Notes: a model not told the origin generated them from the sequence alone. A DNA stretch of 64,000 nt from Ceratopteris richardii (GCA_020310875.1 CM035417.1:103957147-104021146); one strand, 5' to 3'; counted from the stretch's first letter, positions 1-12,124 are shown. Made by a program: numbers and translations.

Positions 1-190
1 ACAAATAGCACAAGGAAGAAGAAGAAGCTTGGAGCACAACACACACTTCTGAATGTATTACCACTAGAATGTACAAAGCTAAGTGACCCATTAGGGTTAT
101 AGGCGTATATACAATCCACGATAAAAAAAATCTGCTAAAGAGGGAAAAAAGTGCCCCTTTGGTCTAGTGCATTCACACACATCACTACCT

Positions 191-609
191 AAATATATCA
201 ATAGAAAACTCATGTGGGATGAGGAACTTCAAGAATTTGACTATGAACTCAAATATAGGAAATAAAAGTTCAATGCAATGGCAGACACCTTAAGTCGGAT
301 GCCTATGTTGAATAATTTGAGTTTTATACAAGTTCAAAGTCGATCTATTTCAACTTTGAAAGGAATTTTAAAGATGGTCCAATCTACCTTAGAAAGCAGC
401 TAAAAAGAGTAAAGCAAATGAAACAAGTGTGTTTGAGGTAGGATTTAAGAACTTTTCCATCCAAGATGAATATTTTCTTTAGAAAGGTAAGGTTTGTGTC
501 TCAAGCGAGTCAAGTGGGAGAGCATCTCAATGGATTTTATTAAAAGACTATCTTGCACGTGGAAAGACAATAATTTAGTTTGTGTGGTAGTTGACACGTT
601 GGCTAAATT
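191..609 (+). pseudogene. Ty3/gypsy pol fragment (end of RNase H, linker, start of integrase core)
   Basis: Translated from 191, the sequence reads YINRKLMWDEELQEFDYEL, then, after an in-frame TAA (K-*-K), a match to the gypsy RNase H end (A-x-ADTLSRMPML). About 180 bases further, another stretch reads WESISMDFIKRLSC followed by VCVVVDTLAKL, which is the beginning of the integrase catalytic core (the first catalytic Asp is in SMDFI). Between these are several stops, and after 609 the integrase is replaced by microsatellite DNA. It is therefore a dead remnant of a Ty3/gypsy polyprotein. The order RNase H then integrase is the gypsy order. Lineage cannot be told from so little. Confidence 0.75.
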
Positions 610-705
610 GAATCAATATATTCGGTGTAGGTATGTGTTTGTAGGTATGTTTGTGTATGTATGTGTGTCTATTTATGTGTATTTGTTAATGTATGTTTGT
701 ATCAA

Positions 706-707
<2 letters not shown>

Positions 708-795
<88 letters not shown>
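708..795. repeat. (TA)n microsatellite
   Basis: About 43 uninterrupted TA units follow the integrase remnant. Long open frames over this tract encode only Tyr/Ile repeats and are not genes. Confidence 0.97.
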
Positions 796-799
<4 letters not shown>

Positions 800-1252
800 C
801 ATATATATATAATATCTATATATGTGTGTGTGTATAAGTATGTATGTATGTGTGTGTATGCATGTGTATGTCTGTGTGTGTGTTTTTATGTGTATGTATA
901 TGCACGTGTTTATGTGTGTATGTATGTGTGTGCATGTGTGTGTATGTTTATGTGGGCATGTCATGTGTGTGTAGCTGTGTTTGTATGTGTGTATGTACAT
1001 GTATGTATGTATGTGTGTGTGTTATTGTGTGTATGTGTGTCTATGTATGTATGTGTGTGTATGTATGTGTGCATAGGTATGTGTGAATAGGTATTTATGT
1101 ATGTATCTATGTGTGTATGTATGTATCTATGTGCGTCTGTATGTGTGTATGTATGTGTGTGGCTATATGTATCTGTCTATGTATGTTTGTATGTATGAAT
1201 GTGTGTATGTTTGTCAATGTGTGTATGTATGTGTGTGAATGTGTGTATTTAT
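796..1252. repeat. TGTA/TGTG-rich degenerate microsatellite
   Basis: Roughly 450 bases made almost entirely of TGTG, TGTA and TATG units, continuous with the preceding (TA)n tract. It is open in several frames on both strands (Val/Cys/Tyr or His/Thr repeats) only because of composition. Confidence 0.9.
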
Positions 1253-1605
1253 TTATTTCTTTCTTTAATTGTAATATATTTATTTTTATGAATTTTCTAA
1301 AATTAAGAAGAATAATGAGCAAATTTAAATGAAATAGTAAACAAAAATTTGAAAATTTCCAATTAGCTGAAATGATAAGTAAATGTAGAGATTTATAAGC
1401 ATCAATGTGAAGCTTTGTAAGCGAAATTAAAAAAAATGCAGAAAACAAAGACTTGCTTACAATTCTGTTGTCTCGCACTCTCAAATAACCTTTTGGAAAT
1501 GGGGCAGATAACATTCAAGTTTTCTTTTATAAAAAATTTTTCATCGGTATGCAGGTTGAAATAGGTGTTGGTATATACATGAGGATTGTTTTTTTCCTAT
1601 CAATA
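1253..1605. other. AT-rich spacer, nothing recognised
   Basis: AT-rich DNA between two microsatellite blocks. No coding, RNA or repeat signature was seen. Confidence 0.5.
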
Positions 1606-1760
<155 letters not shown>

Positions 1761-2276
1761 TAGACAATCTCAAAATACGAAACAAAAGCAAGAAAGAGAA
1801 ATATTATATCAAAGGAAGTTTAGAGAATTATATGGACACACAAATATTTCAATCTATATCATAGATTGATTTTTCAAAGATGCAAGTCCTTTTGTAAACA
1901 TAAAGGAAGGTTTTTAGCCCATAGGAGGGACTTTGGGCATAAGATAAGTTTACATTGATTGAAAATGTATTCAAACAAGCTTATACTCCACAAAAACCTA
2001 TGCAAAGTTTGGAAACTCTCTATCGGAATCTCATGTAAAACCATTTGGAAACTTATGTTGTATGCTCATGTGAGATGGTGTCTTGGTCCTTTTCTCAAAA
2101 AAAAAAAGTTCCTAATCTAGCCTACTATGTCCATCTGGTCTAGAAATTCAGTATTTTTCCCCATAAAAGCTAAAGTCTTGTTCAATATTGAATCCAATTC
2201 TTCTTGATTTTTATCATTCTCACTTGCACCCTCTCCATTCCTAATGTAGCTCTTTAATATTCATAATCTTATGAGT
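1761..2276. other. Unassigned DNA
   Basis: No open frame with protein-like composition and no terminal repeats were found. Likely decayed repeat DNA. Confidence 0.4.
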
Positions 2277-2440
2277 CAAAACGACCACTAGAAAAAGTAC
2301 CAAACCAGCCCTAGAAAACGACCAAACCATCCCTAGAAAAACTACCAAGCCAGCCCTAGAAAAACTAGAAAAGCTACAAAACGACAACTAGAAAAACCAC
2401 CAAACCAGCCCTAGAAAAGTTACAAAACCACCACTATATC
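2277..2440. repeat. Short tandem repeat, unit about 20-22 bp
   Basis: Six to seven degenerate copies of a unit close to ACCAAACCAGCCCTAGAAAA run head to tail. Variation between copies (CCATCCCTAG, CCAGCCCTAG, GACAACTAG) shows an old array. Confidence 0.85.
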
Positions 2441-3477
2441 CAAAGAATGAAGCGCCTTTGGTAGTAATATCGTTGTTAAGTTGTAGAGGTACAACAATTA
2501 TATTCTTTTTAGTTAAAATATAAAATTATGCGAATGAAACTTTTCAAGCACAGCAATGATTGTATTCATACTCTCAATTTAACTTTTATAATAACTTGAT
2601 GCGATCTAATATAGAATATCCTTTACAATGGCTCAAAATGTCTCCTCAAAATGACCCTTGTTAAAATATATTTTCCATGTTCAAATTTTCTTTGTATGGT
2701 TTTAAGATACTCCTTTAGTTGATAGTCTAGGAGTTCACATGCACTAGGTATATTCTCATGGATAGCATTGTAATCCCATATGATTTCATCCATAAAAATG
2801 TTTTGGCAACCTTTTTAAATGTACTTATAACTCTCAGTTGTGATGAGGACTAAGAGAATCAAGAGACCTATTTATTTTGAATAAAGTGTCTTGAATATTC
2901 TACCCAACTCTTCTTCCAACAAATCAATCAAGTAAAACGATCCTTAATGAGAAGTGTTGGTAATCAATGGAAATAACAATATGTTTAATCTTGCTATTTA
3001 TAAATCAAAACGATTTTGTGGCAGCTATAAGGGAGGTATTTAAGTTTAACAAGAAAAAATTGTTATTTATGTACTAAATACTAAGCAAGAAGAGGGTACA
3101 ACACCTAAGTTTCCCATAATAGAGACTATAAGATAATATTTCAATAGTCTTATGTAAAAGATGGCATCTTAACAGCTTTTTACTAGGCTTCTTAGATCTG
3201 AATATTTCATCCAACCAAGAATGGATTCCATGTGAAAACACACTCAAAAGAATTGATATGATTTTAACTATCGTGAAATCTTCATCAACGTATCAATGAG
3301 AATGATACTTAATTTTTTGGTAACATAGACTTTGAATAATATTTCCTCTATGTGATGGACATCCCATATAGGTTCGTAGATAAGACGATTCATACGGGAA
3401 AAACAAATATGTATCGCAGTCTACACACTTAAATGGAGTTAGCTGAGATGAGATATCTACAATATCACCATCCCTGT
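2441..3477. other. Unassigned AT-rich DNA, with one weak minus-strand frame overlapping its end
   Basis: Nothing recognisable on either strand. A 108-codon minus frame (3293-3619) reads GGVPSIVCPMTQTMTRLKIH and contains two CxxC pairs, but it matches no family I know, has no neighbouring exon signals and overlaps repeated DNA. I do not call it a gene. Confidence 0.4.
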
Positions 3478-4164
3478 GGTCAGATGACTCTAGTCTGTAA
3501 CACCGCTGGCAAGCCCTTAGCAGGGGCACATGGATTTTTAATCTGGTCATTGTTTGGGTCATCGGACAAACAATTGAGGGCACGCCACCTTTGACGAACA
3601 GATTTAGAAGCACATGCACCTATGAATTAGAAAAACACTAAATGCACAAAATGCACAAGCAGTTACAACTTAATTCAATTGTTGGGTGACCGAACGGAAT
3701 AAAACAGAGGGCTAACACTCCGTTCAAGTCACCCTTTTTTGCATCAGACAAGTCAAGCAAGAGCACTTTCCACCTAGACAAAAAAAAGCAAGAAAATGAT
3801 CGAACTTCCGGTCACCTATCTCCCGTGTTCCCCCCTATCTGATCTGAAGATATCCAAGGCTCAAGGCTCAGATATGCTATCAAGCGAACACTTTAATGTA
3901 ATACCAAAATCTCTGAGGTTGAGATAAGATATGAGACGAATATTGTAATATGCTGTCGCCCACACCATATCTCGGTTTCTCTACTCAGATGACTCCAGTA
4001 TGTAACTCCGCATGGCGGGTTCTGATCGGAAGATTTTTTCACGTTGCGATGGAATCGTGCGATTTTTTTATTATAAGATCGCCTACCATATCATGACCTC
4101 TGTGGTCAGAATCCAGATGACTTCAAAGTTCAGACTATAACTCCAATTGGCAAGCTCTGTTCTG
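3478..4164. repeat. Dispersed direct repeats ('cagatgactccag' unit)
   Basis: Three related stretches start near 3480, 3985 and 4105, each with CAGATGACT followed by a TGTAACTCC-like string and a GGCAAGC/GGCGGG string. Two are followed by GAAGATTTTT. A related stretch (TATCGCCCACCATGTCG) lies at 9422 on the far side of LINE-1 and matches ATCGCCTACCATATCATG near 4079, so the host repeat was split by the LINE insertion. Confidence 0.55.
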
Positions 4165-4174
4165 AAGATTTTTG
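4165..4174. repeat. LINE-1 target-site duplication, left copy
   Basis: AAGATTTTTG occurs immediately before the LINE body and again at 9364-9373 after its poly(A). The last eight bases are outside the A-tract and so unambiguous. Confidence 0.85.
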
Positions 4175-5397
4175 GCCAAGTTTGTGGCGGCAAAACAAGA
4201 AGAACTGAAGAAAACTTGCCTGATCGGTCAAATGTTTGGCCCCAGGCCCCCTCTTGAAAGTGTGAGAACTTGGCTTCGCAAGGAGTGGTTCCCGCGTGGC
4301 CTAATTGTGTCCAAATGTCAATTCCTGCCGGCGAATCACCTGCTTCTAGTATTTGAGAACGAAGAGATGGCTTTCCAAGCCCTGCAAGCTGGCTCCTGGC
4401 AAGTGGGCCGGTCCACCCTCTGCCTTTTTAAATGGACCCCAGACTTTGTCTTGAACAGATCAAAGCCTCTTCGTTACCCGCTTTGGGTAGAGCTTCCCAA
4501 TCTGCCTTTCTTCATGTATGGATTTCTTTGTGAAATCGTCTCACCGATCGATCGCCCAATGGCCGCAAGACAGGATGTTGGGGGGTTAATCTACGATGGT
4601 GCTCAACATTCTTTCAATGCAAGATGGCATCCACAGATCTGCGTTGAAACAGACCTGAACCAGGTCCTTCCCTCGAAGATCTCCATAAACTGTGGAGATG
4701 GTAAGACCTAGACACAGGAGGTTACTTACAAGAATTTGCCAAACGCGTGCTTCCGGTGCGGGCATCAAGGTCATAGGATCAAAGACTGCCCCCTGAAGAG
4801 AAGTTCCAATAAAAACAAGCTTAAACCAGATGGGACCCTAGACCCTCTCCCCCAAGACGACACTCGGGATCATCCCCCTCCAATGGAGGAAGAAGAGGGA
4901 ACTCGCGTTGCTGAGACGGATTCACTGAAGTGAGACGCAGGAGGAAAGTTAGCCCTCGAAGATCAACAACAAGGAATACTACGACAGTTGCCCCCTTGAA
5001 TAACATATACAGTAACCTAGAAAAAGAGATTAATGAGGTCGACTTCCCAGGGGACAACCACTTTGAAGAAGACCCCACTGATAATACCCTTGGGTGCTCT
5101 ACCAGCAAAGAAGACAACCAAGAAGGTTATACCACGAGTAAAGAGGAAGGCTTCACTACCAGCAATGAAGACAACCCAGACAGCAAAAGCTCCTCTCTAG
5201 GTCCTACCCTCCCGGTATGCTTTCCAAGATTACCGCAACAAAAGTCAAAGCTTAAAGGAAAACAACCTTCCGGCATGCCTTGGAAGAGCCCCCTCAAGAG
5301 TAGGATCCTTAGTCAAGAAGTAGGGAGGAAAAAAGAAGACCACAAGAAGAAAAAAGATCGGGTCCCTCCCCTTAAAGAGGGCAACCATCATCAATGA
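4175..5397 (+). pseudogene. LINE-1 ORF1 (DUF4283-like plus CCHC zinc knuckle), N-terminus missing, broken
   Basis: ORF1 of plant L1 elements binds the element RNA. The frame opens directly at the insertion boundary. The first part (VRTWLRKEWFPRGLIVSKCQ, then FKWTPDFVLNRSKPLRYPLW) is the DUF4283-like domain. After an in-frame TAG at 4709-4711, the same frame gives the zinc knuckle CFRCGHQGHRIKDC (about 4748-4789), preceded by NLPNA as in the other LINEs here. A TGA at 4931-4933 closes this frame, and the Ser/Lys-rich C-terminal tail continues in a different frame from 4930 to the TGA at 5395-5397, so a frameshift lies just before 4930. ORF2 starts inside the final stop. Confidence 0.88.
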
Positions 5398-8300
5398 AAA
5401 TCACATCTCTAAACGTCAGGGGTCTGTCTGACCCGTCAAGAGCTTCGATTCTTGGCCAGTGGTTCAAAGACAAGTGCTTCGCCCCGGACTTTATTTGCTT
5501 ACAAGAGATTAAAATCGACGGAGAGGATCTACAAAAACGGCTTAAATGCATTTCTCCGAATCACCTTTGGTTCTCCACTTCTCACCCTAGAGGGACGGGG
5601 GGTGCTTCTATCGGCATTAGTCACTCCTTGTCTGGCAATGTGACCTCGACTTTTGAAGGTCGGAATCATCGTTGGATTGCTGCCTCTTTCGGGTTCCCTT
5701 TCCAGTTCACTGTGGTCTCAATTTATGCCCCTAATGGTGAAGCAGATAGAATGGATACTTGGGCTTCCCTCGACTCCCTTTCACACAATGTTCTGATTTG
5801 TGGGGACTTCAACATGGTTGAGTTTCCTGAGGACCGATGGAATAACAAAGGAAAAATTATTGACGGTCAGGAGAAAGAGATATGGGATAAAATCAAGCTC
5901 CATCTCGACCTGGTCGAGGTGAAAGACATGAAGGGGTTCTCCTGGTCAAATCTCCAGTCGGGGGACTCTTTGAGGAAAGCAAGACTTGATAGATGCTACA
6001 TCAATCAGAACACCATCCTTCAGTGGGGTATTCCTTCGATTTCCCAACACATGGACCTGACTATCTCAGACCACTATCCGATTACTCTGTCTTTCAAACC
6101 GATTCCCATGCTCCAGAAAGCTCCTTGGTTTCATGCTTGTCAGACATCGTTTTCCCTCCCCTCTGTCCACCAAGAAATTTCTGAGGTGTGGACGGAAGCC
6201 TTTGCTTACTGTAATGAACCGGCTAAGTGTTGGAGAAGCGCAGTAGAAAGGACTCGAAAAATTCTAATCAGGACTCAAAAGGCTATAAGAGAAATCCGAA
6301 AAAAAAGAAGAGAAACGGTGTACCGGAGGCTCTCACGGCTTGAAGAAGACGTGAACAAAGGTAAGCTACATTGCCAACAAGGTCTTTTGAAAATCAAGGG
6401 AAGACTAAGGTTAGAGGAGGAGGTTCAAAGGAAAAATCTTCAAATTTTCTTCAAAGATTGGTGGGCAGGGAAGGCCGACAAACCAACGAAAGAGATGTGT
6501 AACATCCTCAAAAGGAAACAAGCTAGGGAATCCATCCCCCTAATGGTCAATAACAATGGAACTGAATGTTGCACGGAAGTGGAGAATAGATCTATCATCG
6601 TCGAACACTTTAACAATCTTCTCGGGGTCTCGACTCCTCTTTCCCCCCACAGGTGCGAATCCATGGCAACCATCTCAAGGGTTGCTCAAACCAGAATCCC
6701 ATAGAACTTGATTGCTCTACTGGATGCTAACATCTCCGAGAATGAAATTATCGCGGTTATTGATGCCCTTCCTAATGGGAAAAGTCCGGGTCCGGATGGC
6801 CTTACCAATGAGTTTTTCAAGTCCTTCAAACATTAGGTGGCCACCCCGCTGCGCCTCGTGTGGCAAGAGGCTCTCTCTTTCGGTGCCCTCCCTGAGTGCC
6901 TGAATAATGGCGTCATCAAGTTAATCCACAAACGGGGAGATAAGAACAAAATTAAAAACTGGCGTCCGATTACCATGCTCCAAACTGGATACAAGATAAT
7001 TGCAAAAGTTATCGCCAACAGAATCTCTTGTCATTTAAAGTCATGGCTGTGCGAGGACCAGAAAGGTTTTATCAAAGGTAGATCTATACTTGAAGCAATT
7101 ATCGATATTTGGGAAGGCCTTGCTTTTGCTGAGGAGTCTGCTCAAGATCTGGTATTCATTAAGATCCACTTCGACAAAGCGTATGACAGATTGGAATGGG
7201 ACTTTTATTCTTCAATCATTGAAAGACCTTGGATGCAGCCAAAAGTTCACGAAGATGGTTTCCACTCTTCTTGGAAATGCTTCAACTAGAATAAACATCA
7301 ACGGTAAGCTCTCTGAGCCCATTCGTTTAAAAAGATCAATTAGGCAAGGCTTCCCTCTGGCTCCATTACTATTCGCTATCGCCTCGAATGGACTCAGCTG
7401 CCTATTAAAGCATCACATGGACGCTGGCAATCTCAAAGGTCTTTCCTTACCTCTAAATCACGGCCAAATGATTGTGAGACTTTTTGCTGATGACATGAAT
7501 GCCTTTGTGCATAACGATATAAACAGCATTGAGGTGTTTTGGTGGTGCCTCCACACCTTTTGTGTGGCATCAGGCTCAAAAATCAACCATGCTAAAACTG
7601 CTTTTAGAACAATCAGCGGACATACTCCCCAATTGTTGGTGGATCAGGGGTGTCAAGTTATCCCTAGCGGTCAAGTCTTCCGTCTCCTTGGCATTCCGAT
7701 GGGTTTCGATATCTCAATGGACCAACGCTGGAACTGGGTGCTATCCAAGCTGGATAGGAAGCTGAATCAGTGGAAAGGTATGCAAGTCAACCTGGCAGGG
7801 CGTGCTATGGTTGTTAACACATTTATGTTGTCTACAATTATTTACTTTATCTCGTGTTGGAGACCTAAGGAGAAAGACTTGGCCAAATTGGAAAGAATCT
7901 GCAGAAACTTCCTTTGGACTGGGGACCCCAATAGAAGGGGGATTCCCAAAATCAAATGGGAAACTTGCATTAGCCCTAAAGACTCAGGGGGCTTGGGAAT
8001 TTTGGATATTGTTGGGTTGGCTGACAAGTTGGCTGCAAAGTGGCTTATCAAGGCTTGGAGCAATAGGGAGTCCTCTTGGGCCAAATTGATCTTCAGAAAC
8101 ACGGAAGACCTTACCTTTGTTGGCCACCCTGGTTGGAAGGACTTAGGGATTCTCACGCTTTTGTTCTCCCCCCACCCGGTCTTCCCTAAAGGCTCTAGCC
8201 TCGTGTGTTCCTTATGGAAGAATTGGAACAAGGCCAAACAGTTCATCAGAATCAGTGATGAGTGGAAGTGGGCGGCTGGCATAAGACAAAATGATTCTAT

Positions 8301-9219
8301 TTGGTTCCCGATCAGTGGCATTCGGGGGGTGGAGTCTTGGAACCTCCAAACTGCAAGGCGGTTATGGAACAAGGGGTTCAAATAGTGGAAACAACTCTGG
8401 AAACAAGAGACCAGCCAGTGGATTAGGTTCGAAGAATTGGATCCGAGACTTAGAGTTACCTTTGAAGAATGGACTCTTCTTCAAAGCAGGTGTTTAGCCT
8501 GGGACCGCTCAACTACCCGCCTTCTCTGCGGTCAGGATCTTCCTTGCTTGGAGGGCCTCAAATGGAGCAATGGTAAGAAGCTATCCAGAATCCCCAACTT
8601 CAAAGAGGATTTGGATGTTCACCACACCCTTAACAAGAGATGGTGCCTTTCTTGGACCAAACTTCGGTGGGAGCTAAAATTCATGTCTATTTGGCACCCC
8701 CTAATTGAGGTCAAAAAGTCCGTTCTCATGTGGCAGATCTTGCATAAAGGTATCTGGACCAATGCAAGGGCAAACAAAATGTGTGGTGTGCCGCCATGGT
8801 GCAAGCGTTGCCATCGGTGCATCGAAGATTTAGCTCACCTGTTCTTCGACTGCCCCAAGTCCCGCGTTATCTGGAATCACGTGACCCGAGTTTTGAGACT
8901 CACGCGTCAAATCAACTGGCAACAAGTGATGTTGGGTGAGGCGATCGGCTGCTCATCGAGGCTGTGGAATGCCATCAGAGGTGAGGCTCTCTGGAAGATT
9001 TGGAGGGAGCGTTGTGCTGTCAATATTGGCCAAACCCCTAAGGAATGGTCGATCGAGAAATCTTTGTTTCTCCTTGGTAAAAGAATCTCCCGAGTGAAGA
9101 GATCACCACCGTTTAGACATCACTGTATTTATCTCCTCGAAAACAACAAGTTGAAACCCAAATGGGTCCCACATGAGGGTGATGATAATTTTATCCGCCT
9201 CATTTGTAATGCCCTGTAG
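5394..9219 (+). pseudogene. LINE-1 ORF2 (endonuclease, reverse transcriptase, zf-RVT), broken
   Basis: ORF2 nicks target DNA and reverse-transcribes the element RNA. From the ATG at 5394, the AP-endonuclease domain is clear: SLNVRGL, FICLQEIK (catalytic Glu), CGDFNM, and ISDHYPI near residue 225. RT motifs follow: [41 protein letters not shown] and the active site FADD at about 7482. The C-terminus has the zf-RVT block (KSVLMWQILHKGIWT, then CKRCHRCIEDLAHLFFDC). Breaks: TAG at 6702-6704, TAG at 6834-6836, one extra T in the T-run near 7203 that shifts the frame, and TAG at 8383-8385. All three ORF2 stops are TAG, which fits C-to-T decay of CAG codons. Confidence 0.92.
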
Positions 9220-9365
9220 CTTGCCATACTCCTCCCCTGCAATGTGGGATTTGGGGGGTCCCATGGGCACTAGTCCCATTCACTTGTAACTTTTTCTCTT
9301 TATTATAATTAAAGTCCGGGAGATTAGGCTAAGGCCGAACTTCCTTTATTTAAAAAAAAAAAAAA
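9220..9365 (+). other. LINE-1 3' UTR and poly(A)
   Basis: 146 bases after the ORF2 stop, ending in A14 (9352-9365) just before the right copy of the target duplication (9364-9373, overlapping the tail by two A). Confidence 0.85.
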
Positions 9366-9373
9366 GATTTTTG

Positions 9374-9525
9374 AGGTTGTCTTTTTGATCGACCATGAAA
9401 ATCATGTGAATGCCGGAATAGAATATCGCCCACCATGTCGCCATCTCAAATTAGCTAAGTCGCTCAACGAGAGTAAAACGTTACATCTCTCAATGCTCAT
9501 TCAATCGGAAAAGCAGGAGGAGGAT
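9374..9525. other. Host spacer between LINE-1 and LINE-2
   Basis: A short stretch of non-element DNA. Its first part continues the repeat seen at about 4040-4164; the second part leads into the LINE-2 target site. Confidence 0.6.
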
Positions 9526-9542
9526 GAAAAGTAGATGGGGCG
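9526..9542. repeat. LINE-2 target-site duplication, left copy
   Basis: GAAAAGTAGATGGGGCG is repeated exactly at 16176-16192 after the LINE-2 A-tail: 17 of 17 bases identical. Confidence 0.96.
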
Positions 9543-9754
9543 TAATCGTGACTGCAGAGAGTAACTGCGCGCGGAGTGGGGAGTGAATGTCCTAGGGTTT
9601 TGGGCCTGCATGAGCTGCCCTTGGGGTTTGGGAAAGACTATCTATCTTCTCCTCCCCCGCGTTGTGTGGGGTGGCTCTACTGTTCTTCTCCTCCCCCTCG
9701 GTACGAGGGGGATCTCTGTCCAATCTTCTGTTCGGTGGTACATTGGCCCCCGAC

Positions 9755-11402
9755 ATGGCACTGTTCGAGGCATTGCGCAATGGATTCCCTGGTCCGAGTT
9801 GTGAAGATACAGATATGGTGAAAGCAATGTTTAATCCTGTATTTGATGGCTGTGCTAGTTCGTCCGGTCCTTCTGTGGCTACGCAGAAGGTTGACAAAGA
9901 CTCTGGTGGTCAGAATGGTGGAAATGTCTGGGGCGGTTCTGATGGTCTGATGGGTTTCAGCTCGAAGGAGAGTCAACAGACGCATGCTCCGTTATCGTAT
10001 GCTAAAGCTGTTCAGAGGCCACATCAGGACTTCTTCTCTGTCGTTGCTAATCAGGACAAGCCAGGTAACCAACTTCCTCATACTGTGTCTGCGGATCCCA
10101 AAGGAAAAGGTAAATTAGTTGAGCCTATGATGAGAGAAGGTTTTGACAATAATAAGGCTCATACAAGGTTTTGACAATAATAAGGCTCATACGTTAAATC
10201 TTGACCCAGAAGATGAGGATATGGAGGATTGTACTCTGGTTATTGAGAGCTCTGCCCTCACTAACTGGAACAACCACCTTGAAGACAAAGTGGTTATAGC
10301 TCACTGTCATGGACCTAGGCCTGCTCAGGAAATTCTTAAATCTTGGATGAGGATTAACTGGGAAAGTAAAGGTCTGTTTGCTAAGCATGTTCAGTATCTG
10401 CCTAATAACTTTTATCTTTTTTTCTTTGAATATGTGAAAAATGCTTTGAAAGTTATAGCAGAGGGTCATTGGATTATTAGAAACACCCCCCTTTCCTTCT
10501 ATAAATGGTTTCCTGGCTTTAATCCTAGAAGCAGCAAGCCGTCCAAAGTTCCTATTTGGGTGGATTTTCCTGATTTCCCTATAGAATTTTATCCCTGGCT
10601 CGAAAAAGTTGGATCGATAATTGGAAAAATAGTTGGCCAGAAACCTAAAAAGGATTTCAATCCCAAATGGGAGCCTCAAATGCTGATTGAGGTTGATATC
10701 TCTAAAAAAATTAAGACAAAAGTTGTCATTAAGAATTCTGAGGGTTGCAAGATGCATGTCCAAAAGGTGGTATATAAAAACCTTCCTAATGCTTGTTTTA
10801 ACTGTTATAATCAAGGGCATTTAATTAAGGATTGCCCCTTGCTTGCTAAAAAACAAAATGGTTTGGCTGGAACTGGTGAAGAGTCGCCTGCCTCCTCAGT
10901 CCCCATCCTTCCGGCTCAATCCAAAGAAGAGCATGGATTCAAAAAAGTTCCCTTCAAGCAGAGAAAAAAAAATCCTAATGTAGGTTTACGTTCTGAACCG
11001 CTGGTTAAAGGGATTCTTAATCCCTATCAGGTGCTGGACGAATTGCAAGATGCTGGCACGGATTTAGGGGAAGAGCAGAATAGGAGCAGAAATGATATTG
11101 GGGAAGAGCAAAATAAGGTTGAAGGCTCTTCCTTCAGTCCCCCACAGGGAACCAATAATTTGAAGTCCCCTGAAGAAGTAAAAGACAGTAAGTGTGATGA
11201 AATGTTTGTAGAGCAGCTTAACAGTTTTGATGAGTTATCTTCTGTTCAGGAGTACAATGGTGGTCCCAGCAATCAAGACATTTGTATGACAAATGTTTGT
11301 TCCCCTAGCCATAAAGGTAAAGATAAATCCAATTCCAAAAGAAAGGATACTGTTAGGTCCTCAGTTTCTGCTGTGAAGCCAGGTAAAAACCTTAAAAAGT
11401 AA
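9755..11402 (+). pseudogene. LINE-2 ORF1 (DUF4283-like, CCHC), frame broken by a 28-bp duplication
   Basis: ORF1 is the RNA-binding partner of ORF2. The likely start is ATG 9755 (MALFEALRN), supported by a similar start in LINE-5 (MALQDALAN). The first frame ends at 10174, just after the second copy of a 28-bp tandem duplication begins. Because 28 is not a multiple of 3, the rest of ORF1 lies in the next frame, running to TAA at 11400-11402. The second part has the DUF4283-like domain (LKSWMRINWESKGLFAKHVQ; FNPRSSKPSKVPIWVDFPD) and the knuckle CFNCYNQGHLIKDC near 10794-10835, followed by a long polar tail ending AVKPGKNLKK. Apart from the duplication I see no other break. Confidence 0.9.
10137..10192. 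repeat. 28-bp tandem duplication inside LINE-2 ORF1
   Basis: Two exact copies (10137-10164 and 10165-10192) of a unit beginning AAGGTTTTGACAATAATAAG. Identity of the copies suggests a late event, possibly replication slippage. It produces the ORF1 frameshift. Confidence 0.95.
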
Positions 11403-11429
11403 GTCTGTTTTCCCTTGTTTGCTTTTTCC

Positions 11430-12120
11430 ATGGATAGTACTAATTTTATTTCTTTCAATGCTAAAGGGCTCTTTGACCCTCTCAGAGGTAAGATGATCAA
11501 TAATTGGATGAAAGGAGGTTCTCACTCCCCTGACTTTATCTGCTTGCAGGAGATTAAGGTAGGGGGTGACTCCCTCATGACGAATCTGAGAACTGTTTCG
11601 AACAACCATCATTGGGTTTTTTCGGAGCATAATGGAAATGGAGCAAATCAGGCAGTCCAGAGAACCAAATGCTGGGAAGTTCTTCTCAGAATTCTTGGTG
11701 ATATATTTCTTACAGGGGATATTAACAAGGTCACTTGCAGTAGTGACAGAATTGGTAAAATTGTCATTATTGTCCCTGGGCTTGAAAAAAACTGTTGGTT
11801 TAACTTGGCTAGTAATCTTATTCTTGTGGACCTCTCTGCTATCACTGGGCTTTCTTGGAATGATCGTAATAGCTCTAATTTTCTGTCTGCCAAACTTGTT
11901 AGATTGTACTTGAGTCCAGTCAGGCGTCACTCTTTGTGGAGTTATGCTTGTACCTTTGATCATTATTTGCATATGTCTGATCATTCGCCTTTAATTATAA
12001 ATCTATTTCATAACAATCTTAGCTATAGGGCTGGCTGGACTCATTTGGTTTCTTCCCTTCTTATGATCCATTCTCTCTGTCTTATGTTCATATGTCCTAT
12101 TTCCTGTCACCAAATGCTAA
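11430..12120 (+). pseudogene. Extra, degenerate endonuclease copy in LINE-2
   Basis: From ATG 11430 the frame gives an AP-endonuclease start (MDSTNFISFNAKGLFDPL, DFICLQEIKVGG) and SDHSPLI near 11970, aligning all along with the intact endonuclease at 12226-12950, but clearly diverged. Relative to that copy it lacks an internal stretch of about 50 codons after HNGNG, rejoining at NQAVQRTKCW. After YRAGW the match is lost. It ends before a second ORF1 tail (12125-12202), so the unit 'ORF1 tail plus endonuclease' is present twice in tandem, the first time in decayed form. Confidence 0.88.
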
Positions 12121-12124
12121 AGGT

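Larger units (their letters stand above)
4175..9365 (+). mobile_element. LINE-1: 5'-truncated L1-type non-LTR retrotransposon
   Basis: A 5.2-kb plant L1-type element bounded by a 10-bp target duplication and ending in A14. It starts abruptly inside ORF1, with no 5' UTR or N-terminus, as expected for incomplete target-primed reverse transcription. ORF1 and ORF2 overlap by 4 bases (ATGA at 5394). Its C/G-rich codon use differs from LINE-2 to LINE-5, so it belongs to another subfamily. Four in-frame TAG stops and two frameshifts make it inactive. Confidence 0.93.

Noticed and set aside
494-1334. Long frames on both strands across the TA/TG tract
   Set aside because: Apart from the first 40 codons (integrase remnant), the frames are microsatellite translations (Tyr/Ile, Val/Cys, His/Thr).
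3293-3619. 108-codon minus-strand frame with CxxC pairs
   Set aside because: No recognised family, overlaps dispersed repeats, no supporting signals.
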